A stretch of 64,000 bases of DNA from Phyllostachys edulis (GCA_036346405.1 CM070546.1:97752288-97816287); one strand, 5' to 3'; positions 48,693-62,065 are shown, counted from the first letter of the stretch. Notes: generated by a model from the letters alone, not told the origin. Numbers and translations are program-made.

Positions 48693-49197
48693 AAAATGCA
48701 GATGTTTCCTTGATAGTATTGCTTATTTTTTTACAGTTTCAAGGTCTCGGCAGGCATTTTGCTGGCGGGGATAGATAATTCTGTGGCCGTTAACTTCTGA
48801 TGGGAAACACCGATTTTTTCCTGACAAAGCACAACCGATAAGGAAATTAATAATTTACCTGACGGATTTAAATCGATAGGAAATTTCATCTGCTTTCACG
48901 ACAGGCAAAAACCAACAGTATAGTAATTATTGACGGTAATTCCCTGACGGGTACACGACAAGAAAAGTCGGTTTGAAAACCTAGCCAAGGCATTTTTTTC
49001 CTGTGGGCCACCGTTAGGAATAGCCGACGGAAATTAATTTCATTTTGGGGAACCGTCAGACAAATGGAGTTTCTGTGTCAACCTATGGTTGAGGGCTATT
49101 GCCTTACGGTTCCCCGACATGAAATTATTTCCTGTCGGTTTTTTCCAATATTCATATCGGTTTTTGGCCGTCGAGAATGATCGGTTTCCTGTTAGTG
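48693..49197 (+). other. CACTA-2 3' subterminal repeats
   Basis: Rich in TTTCCTGACGG, AACCGTCAG and CTGTCGGTTTT words in both orientations, ending in the terminal TTAGTG. Confidence 0.8.
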
Positions 49198-49401
49198 TAA
49201 CATTCTATGCGGCTTGTTGATTAGATAAAAATTATATTAGAATTGGGCCCATAAGTGTAAAGTCCCATTCATTCACGAATTCCAAAGCATGCATGGTTTA
49301 GTCCCATGTTGCCTAGCCAAGTAGTGGAATAGCAATTTATAAGGTGGAGTTCTTGCCACCTCTTGAAACATGTGTCACATGGCATGGGGTGACATCAGGA
49401 G

Positions 49402-50927
49402 TGTTGGAAATATGCCCTAGAGGCAATCATAGAGATGCTTATATTTCATTATGTTCACAATATTTGATAATATGTTATCTTGTTCCTTGAAAGAATCATC
49501 AGTCATGAAGATTGACGAGTATGTGACTTGTTGGTGAAGCTCTTTTTAACTTATGATGATGTCGTTCTAAAAGTATCCCTGGTCGAAAGTCACCGGTCCG
49601 AACACTAGTGACTCTACGACCAAGGACATGTATTGATTGATGACCATGTTTCACCGGTCATGGATATAGGGATATCGAATCGATAATGTGGACACGTGTT
49701 AGAGAATATGGTGTTGGATAAGACCCACCTTGAGACACTATTGAGATTGTTATGATTCTATGTGTTGTTAGTTGGTCTCAAGCAATGATGATGTATAATC
49801 CTTAGACCTAAGATCAGGATGGTTTCCTACATGTGTAATAGCACTTTAGGGGTTGCCAAACGCTACTCGTGAATCGGGTAGTTATAAAGGTAGCTTTGCA
49901 TGCTATGAAACATGCAGAGGGATGTGACTGGTCGGATATGGGATTTGCCCTCCTAACATAACAGAGAGATATCTCCGCCCTCAAGTGGTCGGATAAAGAA
50001 AGTGCATGGCCATGCCATCGACGGTTGAAGAGTTCGACCACATAAGGTTATTCGATACTCGACGAGAAAGCATTGAATACCCATGGATGACACAACATCT
50101 CACCGAGTTCAACCAGATATCGTGAGTCAAAACGAGAATACATGAGAAATGTTAGTTCGACCCGCCACGGATCGGTCGTATGGAGATACAAGCAAGTCGA
50201 GATCGGTCGAACGTAATCACAGAGTGGTCAAAACCAAGTCGTAAGGAGTTACGAGTTGGTCGTGATCAAATACGAACCGGTCAGATAGAGATAGGACCTG
50301 GTCGTAAGTGATGAGGACTCGGTCGAGATCATATTGCATTAAGGTTCGTCCGATATAATTTGTGTGTATTCGGAATCGTTATGTCTCGCTAGGAACCGTT
50401 ATGACTCGTGGGTCGGAAGGGTTTCCGAGTCACAACCGAACTACACATGAACCTAACGGGTCATACACTTAACGGGTTGGAACAAACCAGTGCGAATACA
50501 ATTCGTAAAGCATGTATGGATAGGATCCGTCACGGGCCTATATAAGGAGATGCATGAGGCTGTTGGTAGCGGTGGTTGACGCGAGTTGCCCTACTGAAAC
50601 CCTAGCCGCCATCTTCTTGAGAGCCTTGCCGTGCGATTTGGTGCTAGCACACCAGCGTACGGCTGTTCCTGCCCTGGACGTGTGGATACCGTAGAGGCGC
50701 TACTACGATTGTCGCGCTTGAGGACGATCCGCGATCTTCACGAGGAGGACGATTGACTACGACCTCCACATCGGCGCGCTCTTCGTTGGACCAGGCTGCT
50801 CCAACCCTTCTTCCGCTGCTCTGCGCGTCTGGCGGTAACGATCTATGATCATCTATTTGCTTGGCTTCCTGGTTTGCATGGTAGAATTTTTGTTTGTAGC
50901 TATCGTAGCCTACCCCGTATCCCTTCA
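49402..50927 (+). mobile_element. Copia solo LTR (inner), same family as 25911-34176
   Basis: Starts TGTTGGAAATATGCCCTAG and ends CGTATCCCTTCA with a perfect 5-bp TSD AGGAG (49397-49401 and 50928-50932). It aligns, inverted, with the LTRs of the copia element in CACTA-2. No internal region, so it is the product of LTR-LTR recombination. Confidence 0.93.
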
Positions 50928-51099
50928 AGGAGGACTATAGCTAAAGTCACACAAACACACACACACACACACGCGTACGCATGCGCATATATTCGTGTGG
51001 CAATTGCGTGACTTGTGACTTGCGACGCACGACCGTGAAAGTGTCGTGATCCTAGTCAAATTTTCTTTTGCTAACCGTCCATTTCTCTCTCGATATAAT

Positions 51100-51375
51100 G
51101 TGGTCGAAACATAACGGTCGAAATAATGTGGTCGAAACATAGTGATCGAAATAATATGGTCGAAACACTATGGTCGAAATAAAGTGGTCGAAACCATAGA
51201 CCAATATGGTCGAAATAATGTGGTTAAAACACAGTGGTCGAAATAATGTGGTCAAAGCCATAGACCAGTGTGGTTGAAACACTATGGTTGAAAAATAGTG
51301 GTCAGATCCATAGACCAATGTGGTCGAAATACACTGGTCGAAGCTGTAGACCAGTGGTCGAATCTATAGACCAAT
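51100..51375. repeat. GGTCGAAA short tandem array
   Basis: About 14-bp units such as GTGGTCGAAATAAT and GTGGTCGAAACATA are repeated head to tail, later with CATAGACCAATG spacers. Lies within the outer solo LTR. Confidence 0.88.
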
Positions 51376-51968
51376 GTGTAATTAGGATCAATAAACACTA
51401 CTTAATTACCATTAATTGGTTTTGAATTAGCAGTTACTAGTGGTTTAATATGTGTTTTATTATGCAATTACTAGAGAGTAATTGACTCGACCTTAAAAAG
51501 ATCTGGACATGTCCAGACCAGACACAATTCAAAAACACTTCCATTTTTCATCTTCTTCCTCTCTGTTCTTCTGTGCTGGAAAGTTGTGTTGTTGAACCAA
51601 TCCGTCACTTCTCCTCAGCGTGCACCAGGAAGGAGGGTGAGCGGGTATCTCCGAACCATTGTTGTAGAGTTCACCTGTACGGGGTGACAATAAGGTTTCT
51701 AGGCAACAGATTCAAGCGTGACCGCCATTGTGTTGTTACATCTACGATCAAGATCGCTTCAAGTCTGCTACGCCGTTTCTTCATCGCTTGATCAGAAGTT
51801 AGTTGTGTGACCAAACTATTCTGCAATAATCCTTTTATTGTGTATGTTTAGAAATACAATGATCGGTTGTCTGTTATTAGTATTGCTTTATGCATTGCTA
51901 GTTTTCTGTGATCTTTACCTCATAATAAAATCTGGAATTAAAATATTGTCTACATTTCCAACAAACTA

Positions 51969-53569
51969 TGTAAAAAACTTTCATTTGTAGGGATAATTAT
52001 TTTATGTATATTGGTTTTATAAATTTATAACGAATATTATGTTTTATTTGAAATCGGTTGCGACCCTCGGGCACTCAGCTAGTAATACATAAACCTCGAC
52101 CTGAATACCCCCATGTACGTAGTACGAGGAGTATACACGCCAATCTGTTGTCATCGTACGTATCTCTCGGGCAATTTACACAAGGTCCAAACCTTCAAAT
52201 GATTCTTCGACTACTATTCATCACTGATGCAACATCCTAACCAAGCTGGTCCACAAGGTTAATGACATGTTCTTTTCCTGGCGATGGTTCTTGTTGTTTT
52301 CTACAAGGAGAGGCGTGTCTCTATCCTTTCTTGGTGCTTCGAATGACTTATTTCTTCGAGAAGGTACATTTAGTCTTCACCTACTCTATGGTTTACATAT
52401 TGGATAATATAATATATTTTAGTTTTAGCAATGAGCACAGTGAGCTGATTGCGTGGTGGATCAAATATATGTCGACATCTCACGTGGAAATCTAAATATA
52501 TTCCATTGTACCAGTAAAATAGAGTGGAAAAAGTACTACAGTTTTGTGAAGTACAACATACATAAGGCAGAATGAAATGAACTGATGGAAATTCTATAGC
52601 ATTTTTTAAGAAAGGACAGACTATATTTTGCACATGACACTTTAATTTTGGTTGAAATTTAGGGGAATAATCAGTAATACTTTGTTTGTAGATCATGAAA
52701 GATTTCAATTACTTTTGCGACATGCATGCGCAGGACTAGCCATTGATTCCTGGATGTAGGACTAAACATATAATGCTAAATTAGGTAAAACATTATGGTG
52801 AGCAAAGACGAAAGCTAACCAAATATAATATCCTAAGGTCAATGTGAATATAGGCCAAGACGACAGAAACCTAGACATTTCACAGAAAGGCAGCCGTTGT
52901 GCAACAGTGTGTTAACATGGTCCCCTTTCCCAGTCAAGGCAGTTTGACGTTCCCAACACCCGAGGGCGCACGTTGCATGGTATTACCCATGTACTTCTTC
53001 TGCCACACGTTGCTTAATTTACGTTATCCTGCGGCAGTCGATGTGGAAAGGTGTGGAAATCAGGGCAAGAAGGGAGAAGGAGCTAGAGAGGGAAGGGAGG
53101 AGAGAGGGGACAATGGGAAGACCTTAACCTAGCCACTAATTGTCAACATCTTACCAATACATGAACGAAACAAAGGCCAATTAACCTAATCATGATCGTA
53201 TGGGATGCATGAGACTTTAATATGTATACACCATGTGTAGCTTGCCTCTACAAGAAAGGCGCTGTCGTGATCTGCATGTGAACAACAGCAACAACTTGTC
53301 TACACTGTTTCTTTTATTAATTTAATTTAGTGGAATATTGGCCGGCCTTCTATTCCTCCATCGGATCGTGCAACATTGACAGTTTTGGCCTTGTTGATGT
53401 CTGTTCCTGGTGGTTCCTCGTTGTGTTACAATTTGTCAAGGCATATTGATAAGAGGTTAGGTTGCACAAGATTTTCCGCCTTACTTTTTTGCCTAGATAG
53501 AGTATGGACGACACTTTGGTATAGGCGTATAGCTGGAATGATACAGTGATATATACGACGATGACCGAT
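51969..53569. other. Sequence without recognisable genes
   Basis: AT-rich. Open frames of up to about 110 codons (52262-52708, 52899-53132) have no familiar motif and overlap on both strands. No RNA gene seen. Confidence 0.55.
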
Positions 53570-53574
53570 GTTCT

Positions 53575-53698
53575 TGTAACACCTCGACCTTTAGTACTAT
53601 ATTGCTAGTCTACATTGAGCTATACTAGCATATAATGCATACGCATCCATGCTCCCTGGGTGCGCTTTTAGCAAAATTTTGAGGGGCAGGGTGTTATA
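53575..53698. mobile_element. Tiny LTR-like or small terminal-repeat insertion
   Basis: 124 bp from TGTAACACCTCGACC to CAGGGTGTTATA with inverted ends (TGTAACACC and the complement of GGTGTTATA). Flanks GTTCT and GTTCC match at 4 of 5 bases. It could be a solo LTR of a very small element (SMART/TRIM type) or a MITE. Confidence 0.45.
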
Positions 53699-54574
53699 GT
53701 TCCTTGACGTTTGAAGTTGATATATGTTTTTTTTCCTCAGGAAGATTGAAAATGTTAACGAGAAGAGTATATATTACAGCATTGTTAGGATGAATTCCAT
53801 ACTACATACGGATATTCTCTTTGTTTACTAATGTTTGTCATGCATGGTATATATGTGCGGTCATATCTTCCACTAACTTTGACAACTAATAAACATAAAA
53901 TTTTATCTATATTGGCCATATAAACATGGTACCAATACATTTGTTGTAGAATATAATTCCAAAATATTGTAATCTATAACATTTTGCTTATATACAAATA
54001 TCATAAATAACAGTAAAAGGTGCACCTTGGAGACTGTGCAAATTATAAAATGGCGTACATTTTTCTGCCGAGGGATCGAGTATATATTTAGTCACTGAAA
54101 AAATAATATAATTTTCAAACTATTAGCCAGATCACTAGTCGTCAAGATTTCATCTGGATCGAGCATGTAGGTGATTACAAAATTTTGACTACAGTCCACA
54201 CATGGTCTTGTATTGATCTCGTTCTTAGAAGAAGGCCGAAAGGTTCATATACTTGACAAACTCTCTTTGTAGTGGAGTATGATATAGAGCAACACATATA
54301 GGATCAGTTAATATTCTAACATTAGGTACAGATAATTAATAGAGAAAAAAAAGGTAGCAGAGTTATCTCGCTCCAAAGATCAAGCTGCACTATAGCTAGT
54401 CCAAGGTGGAGTACGTAGGGTTGCTTGTCTTGTCTATCTCCGAGTCACGGTTTTCGCTCGATTCAAAATGGAGGAGAGTACACGCAAACGATCGAACAAA
54501 TAAAGATGATAACAAATCATAGCAAGCGGCTCACGCACGTATACTGACTTGCAGGTTGGAGTAGAGCGAGTGGC
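53699..54574. other. Sequence without recognisable genes
   Basis: AT-rich intergenic or old repeat sequence. No conserved ORF, RNA gene or element end found. Confidence 0.5.
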
Positions 54575-57500
54575 GGATTACTATTCGTTTACTTAGTAGA
54601 ATACTATTTTAATAAATAGTAAATTTTTACTAGAATTAACGTAGCAGAATAATAAAATAGAAACTATTCTTTATTACAACAGTAGCCACACAAGGCTAGA
54701 GTTATGAATACAACTATTTAATTACAATGGGGAATACTTCCCGCGCTTGCCTGCTAGGTCTATCTGGCAGTCTACTTGTCCCACGAATCAAATAGGGCGT
54801 CCACCTCGTCCTGCTCCTCGTGACCAACGCCCTTGTCACCAGCGGCCTCCTCGGCACTTGCGAATCCCTCATCCCACACGGGATAATTCCTGGCTGGATT
54901 AGGATCTAAGCAAGGGGAGAGATAGCAAGAGTGAGTACTAGTGTACTCAGTAAGCATTAATAGCAAAAATGCATTTGGTGACTCTACCTCTTGTCCTTAT
55001 CAAATTCCTACATCTTTCTTGTTCTCAAAATAATTATCAAACACTACTACAGAAAAGGTCTTTACAGACGGTTCAAAAACATCATTACAGACGGTTTCGT
55101 GAGCCACCTGGCTTTATGGGTCAGTGATGATATGAGGTCATCACAGACGGTAATTATCACAGACAATTCTTGTTCAGAACCATCTGTGATAGTTTTTTCT
55201 ATTGCAAAAAAAAAGATCGAATTTTGAGCCAACCAATCAATTGCTTGACAGTAGTTTCCATATGCAACCTCTAGCAAGACAACTAAAATCCAATTAAAAT
55301 TCTAATGGCAAACACATTATAGGAAAGGGAAACCAAAAGGTTTCACAACGTCCCCACCGAATGGGAAAAAAAGTATAAAGTTACAAAGTTAAACTAGCTA
55401 GAAACCATCTATGCCTCCAAGCTCCTGAAGAACTCATCGGCTTTTTAGATTGGTCTTGTGAGCTCCTCTCTATACCTCACCAGTATATCACAAGATATTC
55501 TTATATATCGTCGAGTTCGACTCAAGCTCGTCGGCAAGGAGAGACGACTGAAAACCTTCGGCGACGCTCCGACCTTAGGTAACACAAAATTAAGATAATT
55601 TTCTTTACAACAAACTGCCAATAAATTGTGCATGTTTTGGGGATGTACACGTACCTTCTAGCAGTCTACCTCCTACGGCAGACAAGGAGCTCCTTTGCAT
55701 CCTCCCTCCTCCTCCTCGTCGGCTGTGTCTCCTCGTCGGCAAAGCTCGGTGTAGGGAGGGGAGAGGGAGAGACTAATGGAAGACAAGATTAGGGTGACTA
55801 TAATATATAAGGACAGCGCCAAAACATTTTTGCCTCCCACGCACGTGTTCAAAATTTTTCGAACTTCCTCGCTGCGAATCATGGACAGTTTCATACAAAA
55901 ACCGTCTATGATGACATATTATAGACGATTCTTAATATGAACCATTTGTGATAAGTATCTTATCACAGACGGTTTCTATTAAAAATCATATGTGATATGT
56001 ATCTTATCACAGAAGGTTTCTATTAAAAACCGTCTATGACTTAGACTTTTCCTTACTCTCTGATTTTAGCATGACTTGAAATGCCAATCCTCTGCTGCGT
56101 CCCTGTCGTGGCAGCTAATCCTCTGTCGTGCCCCTGCCATGGAATCCAATCTTCTACCGCGCCCCGCCGCGCCCCTGCCGTGGCACCCCATCCTCTGCCG
56201 CGCCCTTGCCAAGCCCTACCGCAGTAAGCCGTCGCCTTGCCAAACCCTACCGCAGCAGAGGATTGGGTGCCATGACAGGGCGCGACAGAGGATTGGCTGC
56301 CACGACAGGACACGACAGAGGATTGCGATTTCAAGTCATGGTAAAATCAGAGTGTTAGTGATTTCAAGCCATGGTAAAATTAGAGTGTTAGTGATTTCAA
56401 GCTATGGTAAAATTAGAAATACTTATCACATACGGTTTTTAATACAAACCGTCTGCGATGAGGATTGAAAGTCACAGACAGTTCGTGTTGAAAACCGTCT
56501 GTGAAGTATCACAGACGGTTCGTAACAACAGCCATCGGTGATATTTAGTAGTATCACAGACGGTTCTTGTTCAGAACCGTCTGTGATACTTTACAAATAG
56601 TTTTTAACACGAATCATCTGCGATATTACTTCTTCATAGACGGTTTTTAGCGCAGCCAGTAACACAGACGGTCGCTAAACAAAAATCGTATGTAATTGTA
56701 TTTAATACGGACGGTGTTGGTCAATCGTCTGTGATGAGGCGTCCAGTATTATCCTTTTTGTAGTAGTGAAACTTTATGATGCAATTTTAATTATGAAGAG
56801 ACTATTTGTCACTCGAATAGAGGATAGACCCCTGGTGGTTCTCGTAAACTCCAATTCATGAGACTAGCATGAATTCATGATTTGATATAGCACTGCGCAG
56901 GCTTGTACCATTTTACCCATAGTTACTCTGAGCTCTAAATGAACCAGGTTCCCAACATTTCCTTAGATGCGGGTTTGAAATCAGAATACAGAACATTTTC
57001 CAGGTTACGTGAATTAATTTCTCCACCCATTACTTTCCGTCGGTGCTAACCTCGTCACTCACCGAGTTCTGGTAATGTTGGTTGAGGCAGCTTCTATCCT
57101 ACACTCAACACTCCACCTTAGTGTTATAGCCCCTTAGATCCCCCCACTTCCGGACTTCCCCTACCGGTCCTGGGTTCCTCCATCATACTCACACATATTA
57201 CTTACCCATTGTGGAGAGCATAGTCATGTAACAAGGTAGTATTTTCTGCCCGCCGAAATGGGAAAATGGTTGGTACTGAATTGACGGCCTCTAACCAAGT
57301 AAGAGTTTTGTTGGTCCTTATATTTTATCCATATGTAAAAAGGGGCCTACCTCTTACCTTATCATCATCGTCGTCGTCGCGTTCCCCTACCCGGGCCCCC
57401 TTTTACCAGCCTAGTAATTCTTATTTCTTTCCTCCACTAATTCTCAGTTCTTATCTTCCCATTTTCATTTATTTGATTTGATTTTTGAGAAATTGTTTTG

Positions 57501-60500
57501 ATGCAATACATATATAATAGAGCAATATATGGTTTACATTTAATATAGCTATGTTCATGTTCAAGGGAGTAGCTTGCCTTCGGAATTATAGAAAGATCGT
57601 CGTCGACGGATAACGGATCAGATGATCTTGCCTGCGTTGGTTCGTTTGCTGCAATTTATACGACGGTGCGAATAATAAATAAATAAGTAAATACTTAGTG
57701 GTATCTGTGTGCTATTATGAGTACAATAGTTAGCTGGTTCTACTTTTTGGCAGATTTTAATTTACTAACATTTTTCGGTCCTGATAGGTTAGCACTCCCC
57801 ACAGTGGTTATTCCAATATACCGGTTCTAGGGTCAGGATAGCCGATACTCAAGTTTGAGCGCACGAAGAGAATATAATACATGTGATCGTATTTTATTAA
57901 GTCTATCAAATTTTAGTCGCGCAAATATGCCTAATTGATTTTATGCTGGTGTTTGATTTAATTAATCCATTCTGAATAAATTATCTCTAACGCGTTAGGT
58001 TGTTGTATTTAATCTAGTGAATCCTAATGGCTATTAATTTATCTCTAAAGTCTCAGATTAAATTATACATGCTTCGCTCACTTTCATTCTCTACCGATCG
58101 ATCTATTGACTTTAATCCGTACACGGCTTATACTTTAATTGATCTTAGTAAATACCTGGTATCAATACCTCTGACTAATATTGCTCAATTTAAATAGCTA
58201 AATCTACTGCTGTTTGTCACTACCGAAATTTATCTATAGATATCCTTCCCTTAATTCCCCTCTTTACTACCCCTAACTCCTAATTCCCCACTCCTACTTA
58301 ATCTATTCTTACCCTAATCTCCCATCTCCTCTCTCCTCATCCACCCCACCTGGCCGACACACTCCCACCACTCTCCCTCATTCGGCCGACACTCCCCAGG
58401 CCAACCCCTCCATTCCACTCCCCCCCCAAATCTTCCTCCTCCTCCCTAAAGCTCCCCCATGGGGCTTGCTCCTGCCGGACCCCTCCTCCATGGCGTCGCC
58501 CCAGCCCCCTACACCCTATGCTCGACTCGGTCCCCTGGTGCCACCTCCGCCACCTCCCGGCTGCTTTCTCCTTCAGCTCCGGCGCGCAAGGCGCCGTCTT
58601 CCTCTTTCCTTGCCCGCCTCCAGTGCTCACTTCACTGCCCTGCCCTAGCTCGAGCCTCCTCCTCGGTGTTGCCAAGACCTGCCAGCTCCTCTCGCCCCAC
58701 TCTGGTCTCCTCAGCACGGCCTGGTGGCTAGCACCACCTTGGCCTATACGGCCCGGCTTCTTCATCTCCTCCATCCCCGGCTCGGCTCGCGCCCGCGAGA
58801 CCTAGCCCGACTCCCCAACGCCTTGGTCTGATCTGCGCCATGTCTTGGTGGCTCGCCTCTGGTCGTCACTGTCTCGGCTCAATTTTCGCACCGCTGGTCT
58901 CTCTGCTAAACTCACCCCCCCCCCCAACTCCCCGCTTATATTTTTGGTTTTATGATTGGGTTTTGATTATTGCTCTGATGTGAGTTTTGTTGTTGCTTAT
59001 GCAAGAACAATGAATGTGCTGGATGGCTATTGAGGCTTGCTATGGATGATGAGAGAGAGATGGAGGTGGTTGCTACCGTGGTTGCACTAAGGTACTACTA
59101 CCTTTCTCCCTGTCTAGTTCCCCCCTTGCTCTGCAATGTGATGAACTGAGAGCTATATATAGATGCTACTGTGAGATGATCTATGGGTGAATGCTGTGTA
59201 GGTGTGGTGTATACTGAGGTGTAACTGAGGTTACCTCTTGTTGGGATTTGGGGTAGGGAAGAGGATGGCAGTGCCAGCTTTGTGCTGGTGCTCTCCTCTT
59301 CTCTCTTTGTGCTTCTGGTCCTTGTTGTCGATCTTGGCGTAGTCCTATTGTTCGGTGGTGGTTCAAAGCCGTCGCCGACGCCATTCTCGCTCTATCTTTC
59401 TTCCTCTTCACCTTGAGCTCCTCTCCTCCTTTTACTACTACTCAATGGTGGGTTTAGGGAAGGAGGTGCTGGTGGGCAGTGGGTTGGTTTTGTGAGGCCT
59501 CAGTTGGTTTGCTTTGCACTGGGAGTTGCCTTCGGCTGGCAAAGCTTGATGTGGTCTTGTGTTGGCTGTGAATGCATGTGCTTGTGAAGGGAAAGGCTTA
59601 TATGGGAGATGCATCTGGCTACCCTTATCTCCTGCCTATGCATTCCCCCTTTTACAATGATCCTATTCTTTTTCTTACCATGATCCTATCCCCTAGGTCT
59701 TCTTCTTCCTTGTGTTTCATTTGACCTCCTGCGCTCCCCTTTTGTTGTAGTCTTGGGCTTCCGGGGGTGTGTGAGGATGGAGGGGCGTGACATTTGGCCT
59801 TGAGAGCTCTTTTGTGATGCGGCTTGTGCTTTTGTTTTGCTAGTGCTGAGTTATTGCTTTTGACTGGCAGTGGCTTTTCTTTCGTTTGTTGTGGCCTTTG
59901 GTTGTGAATTGATGGAAAGATTCATGTGGGTGAGGCTTGCTTGGCTTGCTTGGTGCTGGGGCTGTGCTACCATGTGTCCAGGGGTGTTGGTTTGGATACA
60001 CCCAGTGATGCTTTTAACTAAGGGTGGGGTTTAATGGGATATGCACAGCGGGATTATATTGCGGTTGCGGCAATTGCAAATAGTGGGTGTTGGATTCTAA
60101 TAATGCCGGATGAGGAGACCCATGGAGGTGACAGGTACCAAATGACCTCGAGTGGTCTGGACATCTTGACGATCAAGGGCCGACTAACTCCGGTTGGTCT
60201 GGGTATCTTGATGGTTAAGGGACCGATGGCGTAGGTCGTTCCAGGTGTCCTACTGCACTTTGGGGAAATCTAACGGCTACTCTCTAATTTCTAATACTCA
60301 CCTATAAAAGGTGCTCTCGGTTGCACTAATCGATTTTCTGTGTTTTTGGTCGTCTATGGAGGTGAGGTTCTGGACAGGTGGAGGATAACTGGATGAGATG
60401 GCAAGGAGGGCTTCAGTAGTATGAATGCAAGATTGTTGATTTGTAATTTAATTAACTCATGTAATTTACATTGTAATTAGTTGAGATTAATCTTGTACCA

Positions 60501-60705
60501 AAAGCTGGGTTGTAATCACTTATGTAACAATTGATTTATTGAGATGATGTTATATTGTTATTGCCATGCTTCACCTTGACAAATATGTTAATTATGTGTT
60601 TGATAAAACTGAGATTGTGTGTTGATCAATGCTTGATGGATTTTTATTTAACGCTAATTACTGATTATTGTTGTTTAGTTTAGCTTAATTTTACGGGTTC
60701 TCACA
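54575..60705 (-). mobile_element. Long LTR-like block, probably a solo LTR
   Basis: The right end reads TTACGGGTTCTCACA, so the minus strand starts TGTGAGAACCCG, a form seen at starts of long grass Ty3 LTRs. The left end is less clear: GGATTACTATTCG at 54575, with GTGGC before it against GTGGT after 60705 (4 of 5). Without the nested CACTA it is about 4.4 kb. It includes long CCCATTGTGG/TATTACTTACC-like stretches and a GC-rich segment (58330-58920) with overlapping frames. No gag or pol domain. Boundaries are tentative. Confidence 0.45.
55042..56768. mobile_element. Non-autonomous CACTA (1.7 kb)
   Basis: Starts CACTACTACAGAAAAGG and ends CCTTTTTGTAGTAGTG with a 3-bp TSD AAA (55039-55041 and 56769-56771). 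Subterminal TCACAGACGGTT and AACCGTCTGTGA words fill both ends. The centre (56080-56340) is a GC-rich low-complexity stretch of CCTCTGCCGCGCC-like repeats. No coding domain. Same family as 35718-39104, opposite orientation. Confidence 0.92.
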
Positions 60706-62065
60706 GTGGTGAAGTCAGGATGGAAATAGAGAAGAGGCTCAAAGGACAAAGCTATTTTTTAACTAGAAACCAAGACTACTGAATTAAATTGAGATAAATA
60801 TATATAAAGCTAAATTGGGACAAACATATCAAATATAGTCTTGTGTAATCTAAATTTATACATAAATATAAGAGAAGCAAAAATAAAATAAAAATAAAGA
60901 TACCTCTCGGATGGTTATCGGTGCCGGCACAGAGTGGGCTCGAGCCTAACGAAGCCCTCATGGCTACACCCTGAGTAAAACGGGCAAATTAAAGGTATAT
61001 CAAACTGTTGAAATCTGCCAACTGTTGGTTGATCAACTGGTGTTGCATCCGAGTTTTGTGGCTAAGGGCCAAAAGATCATTCCCATGAACTACGTACGTG
61101 TTGAGTTGGTCGTGATAACCAGTTGTTAATGCTTAAAAAACCGTGTATACATACCTACTTTTTCTTGTCGTGTCAACTGTATACATACCTACTCTTTGTA
61201 ACACTACATAACTGACAGAGTATATGTCGGTAAAGGCCACGTACAACTCAATATCATTGACAGAGCAAGGACCAGGTACAGATTATGTATATACTACTTT
61301 ATCATACGCATGTGTTTTTTTCAAAGAAAAATGTAGTATGGATAATAGAAGCGGTCTCCTCAAATGCTAATGTGTCCAAGATCCCTTACAAAGGTTGCTT
61401 TATTAGTTGGTGAAGATAAAAGCAGCCCTAGCTTGCCTCAAGGGCAGTGGCATGTCTTGCTAGAGCCAATAAGAGTGGCACAGTGACCAGTACGTGTAAT
61501 ACGAATATACGACCACCTGGGCTTTTGACTTTTGAGTGCGAAAGTAATTAAGATGGTTGTTACCGATTTATACAGACAGAAACACAATAAAGCTAATAGC
61601 TTAGCAAAGGTGCAAGACTAATTAGATAAATTCTGATTTCTGAAGATTCAGTTTCTCCGGGTCTGCCTATGTATATATGTATATCTCGGTCTAATGTATC
61701 TGGCCGGTCTGCATATCTATATCTCTATAGATTGTGCTTGCCGGCATGTGTTCGAAAGAGAGCCATTCGTACGTACGTGCTGCCATGGCGCGCGCGCGCC
61801 TATCGTCTATCGCCTATCGCCACCGGAAGAAGCTAGCCAGCGACATTACAACGAACGACTTTGCCATCGTAGGGTGCCCACATGATCGTCACTGCAGGAA
61901 GAGAACAACCACACGCGCGACGTCGTTGATATTGTTAAATAACGTAGTATCAATCAAATTCGAGACAATAAACAGAAAAACAATCGATGAAAACACAATA
62001 CGGAGAAATCTCTTTATTCATTGATTAATCTCTTTCTGTGAACAGGTAGGTCCTATTTATAGATT
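60706..62065. other. Sequence without recognisable genes
   Basis: AT-rich. The 61935-62060 part, an A-rich stretch leading to TCCTATTTATAGAT, looks like the edge of an older repeat into which the Tat element inserted. The 61694-62024 frames have no familiar motif. Confidence 0.5.

Larger units (their letters stand above)
23999..49197 (+). mobile_element. CACTA-2: En/Spm-type DNA transposon with three nested insertions
   Basis: Starts CACTACTAGAAAACAAAAG and ends CGGTTTCCTGTTAGTG. The flanking TAA (23996-23998 and 49198-49200) is a perfect 3-bp TSD. Subterminal CTGTCGG/TTTCCTGACGG motifs occur at both ends. On the plus strand it carries a TNP2-type transposase and a second ORF. Three insertions with their own TSDs interrupt it: copia (25911-34176), small CACTA (35718-39104) and Tat Ty3 (42126-48687). 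Without them the element is about 7 kb. It belongs to the same family as CACTA-1 but is less deleted. Confidence 0.92.
49235..51963 (+). mobile_element. Copia-type solo LTR (outer), holding another solo LTR
   Basis: Begins TATTAGAATTGGGCCCATAA, where family members would be expected to start TGTTAG, and ends CTACATTTCCAACA. Flanks AATTA (49230-49234) and AACTA (51964-51968) agree at 4 of 5 bases. Without the inner solo LTR it is about 1.2 kb. A TATA-like AATTTATAAGG occurs near 49339. No coding sequence. Confidence 0.58.

Noticed and set aside
58337..58805. Overlapping ORFs near 58.5 kb
   Set aside because: Four frames are open in a CCTCC-rich stretch, so composition explains them.
61694..62024. 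Two ORFs of 63-96 codons near 61.8 kb
   Set aside because: Overlapping frames without recognisable motifs, and no promoter or splice context.
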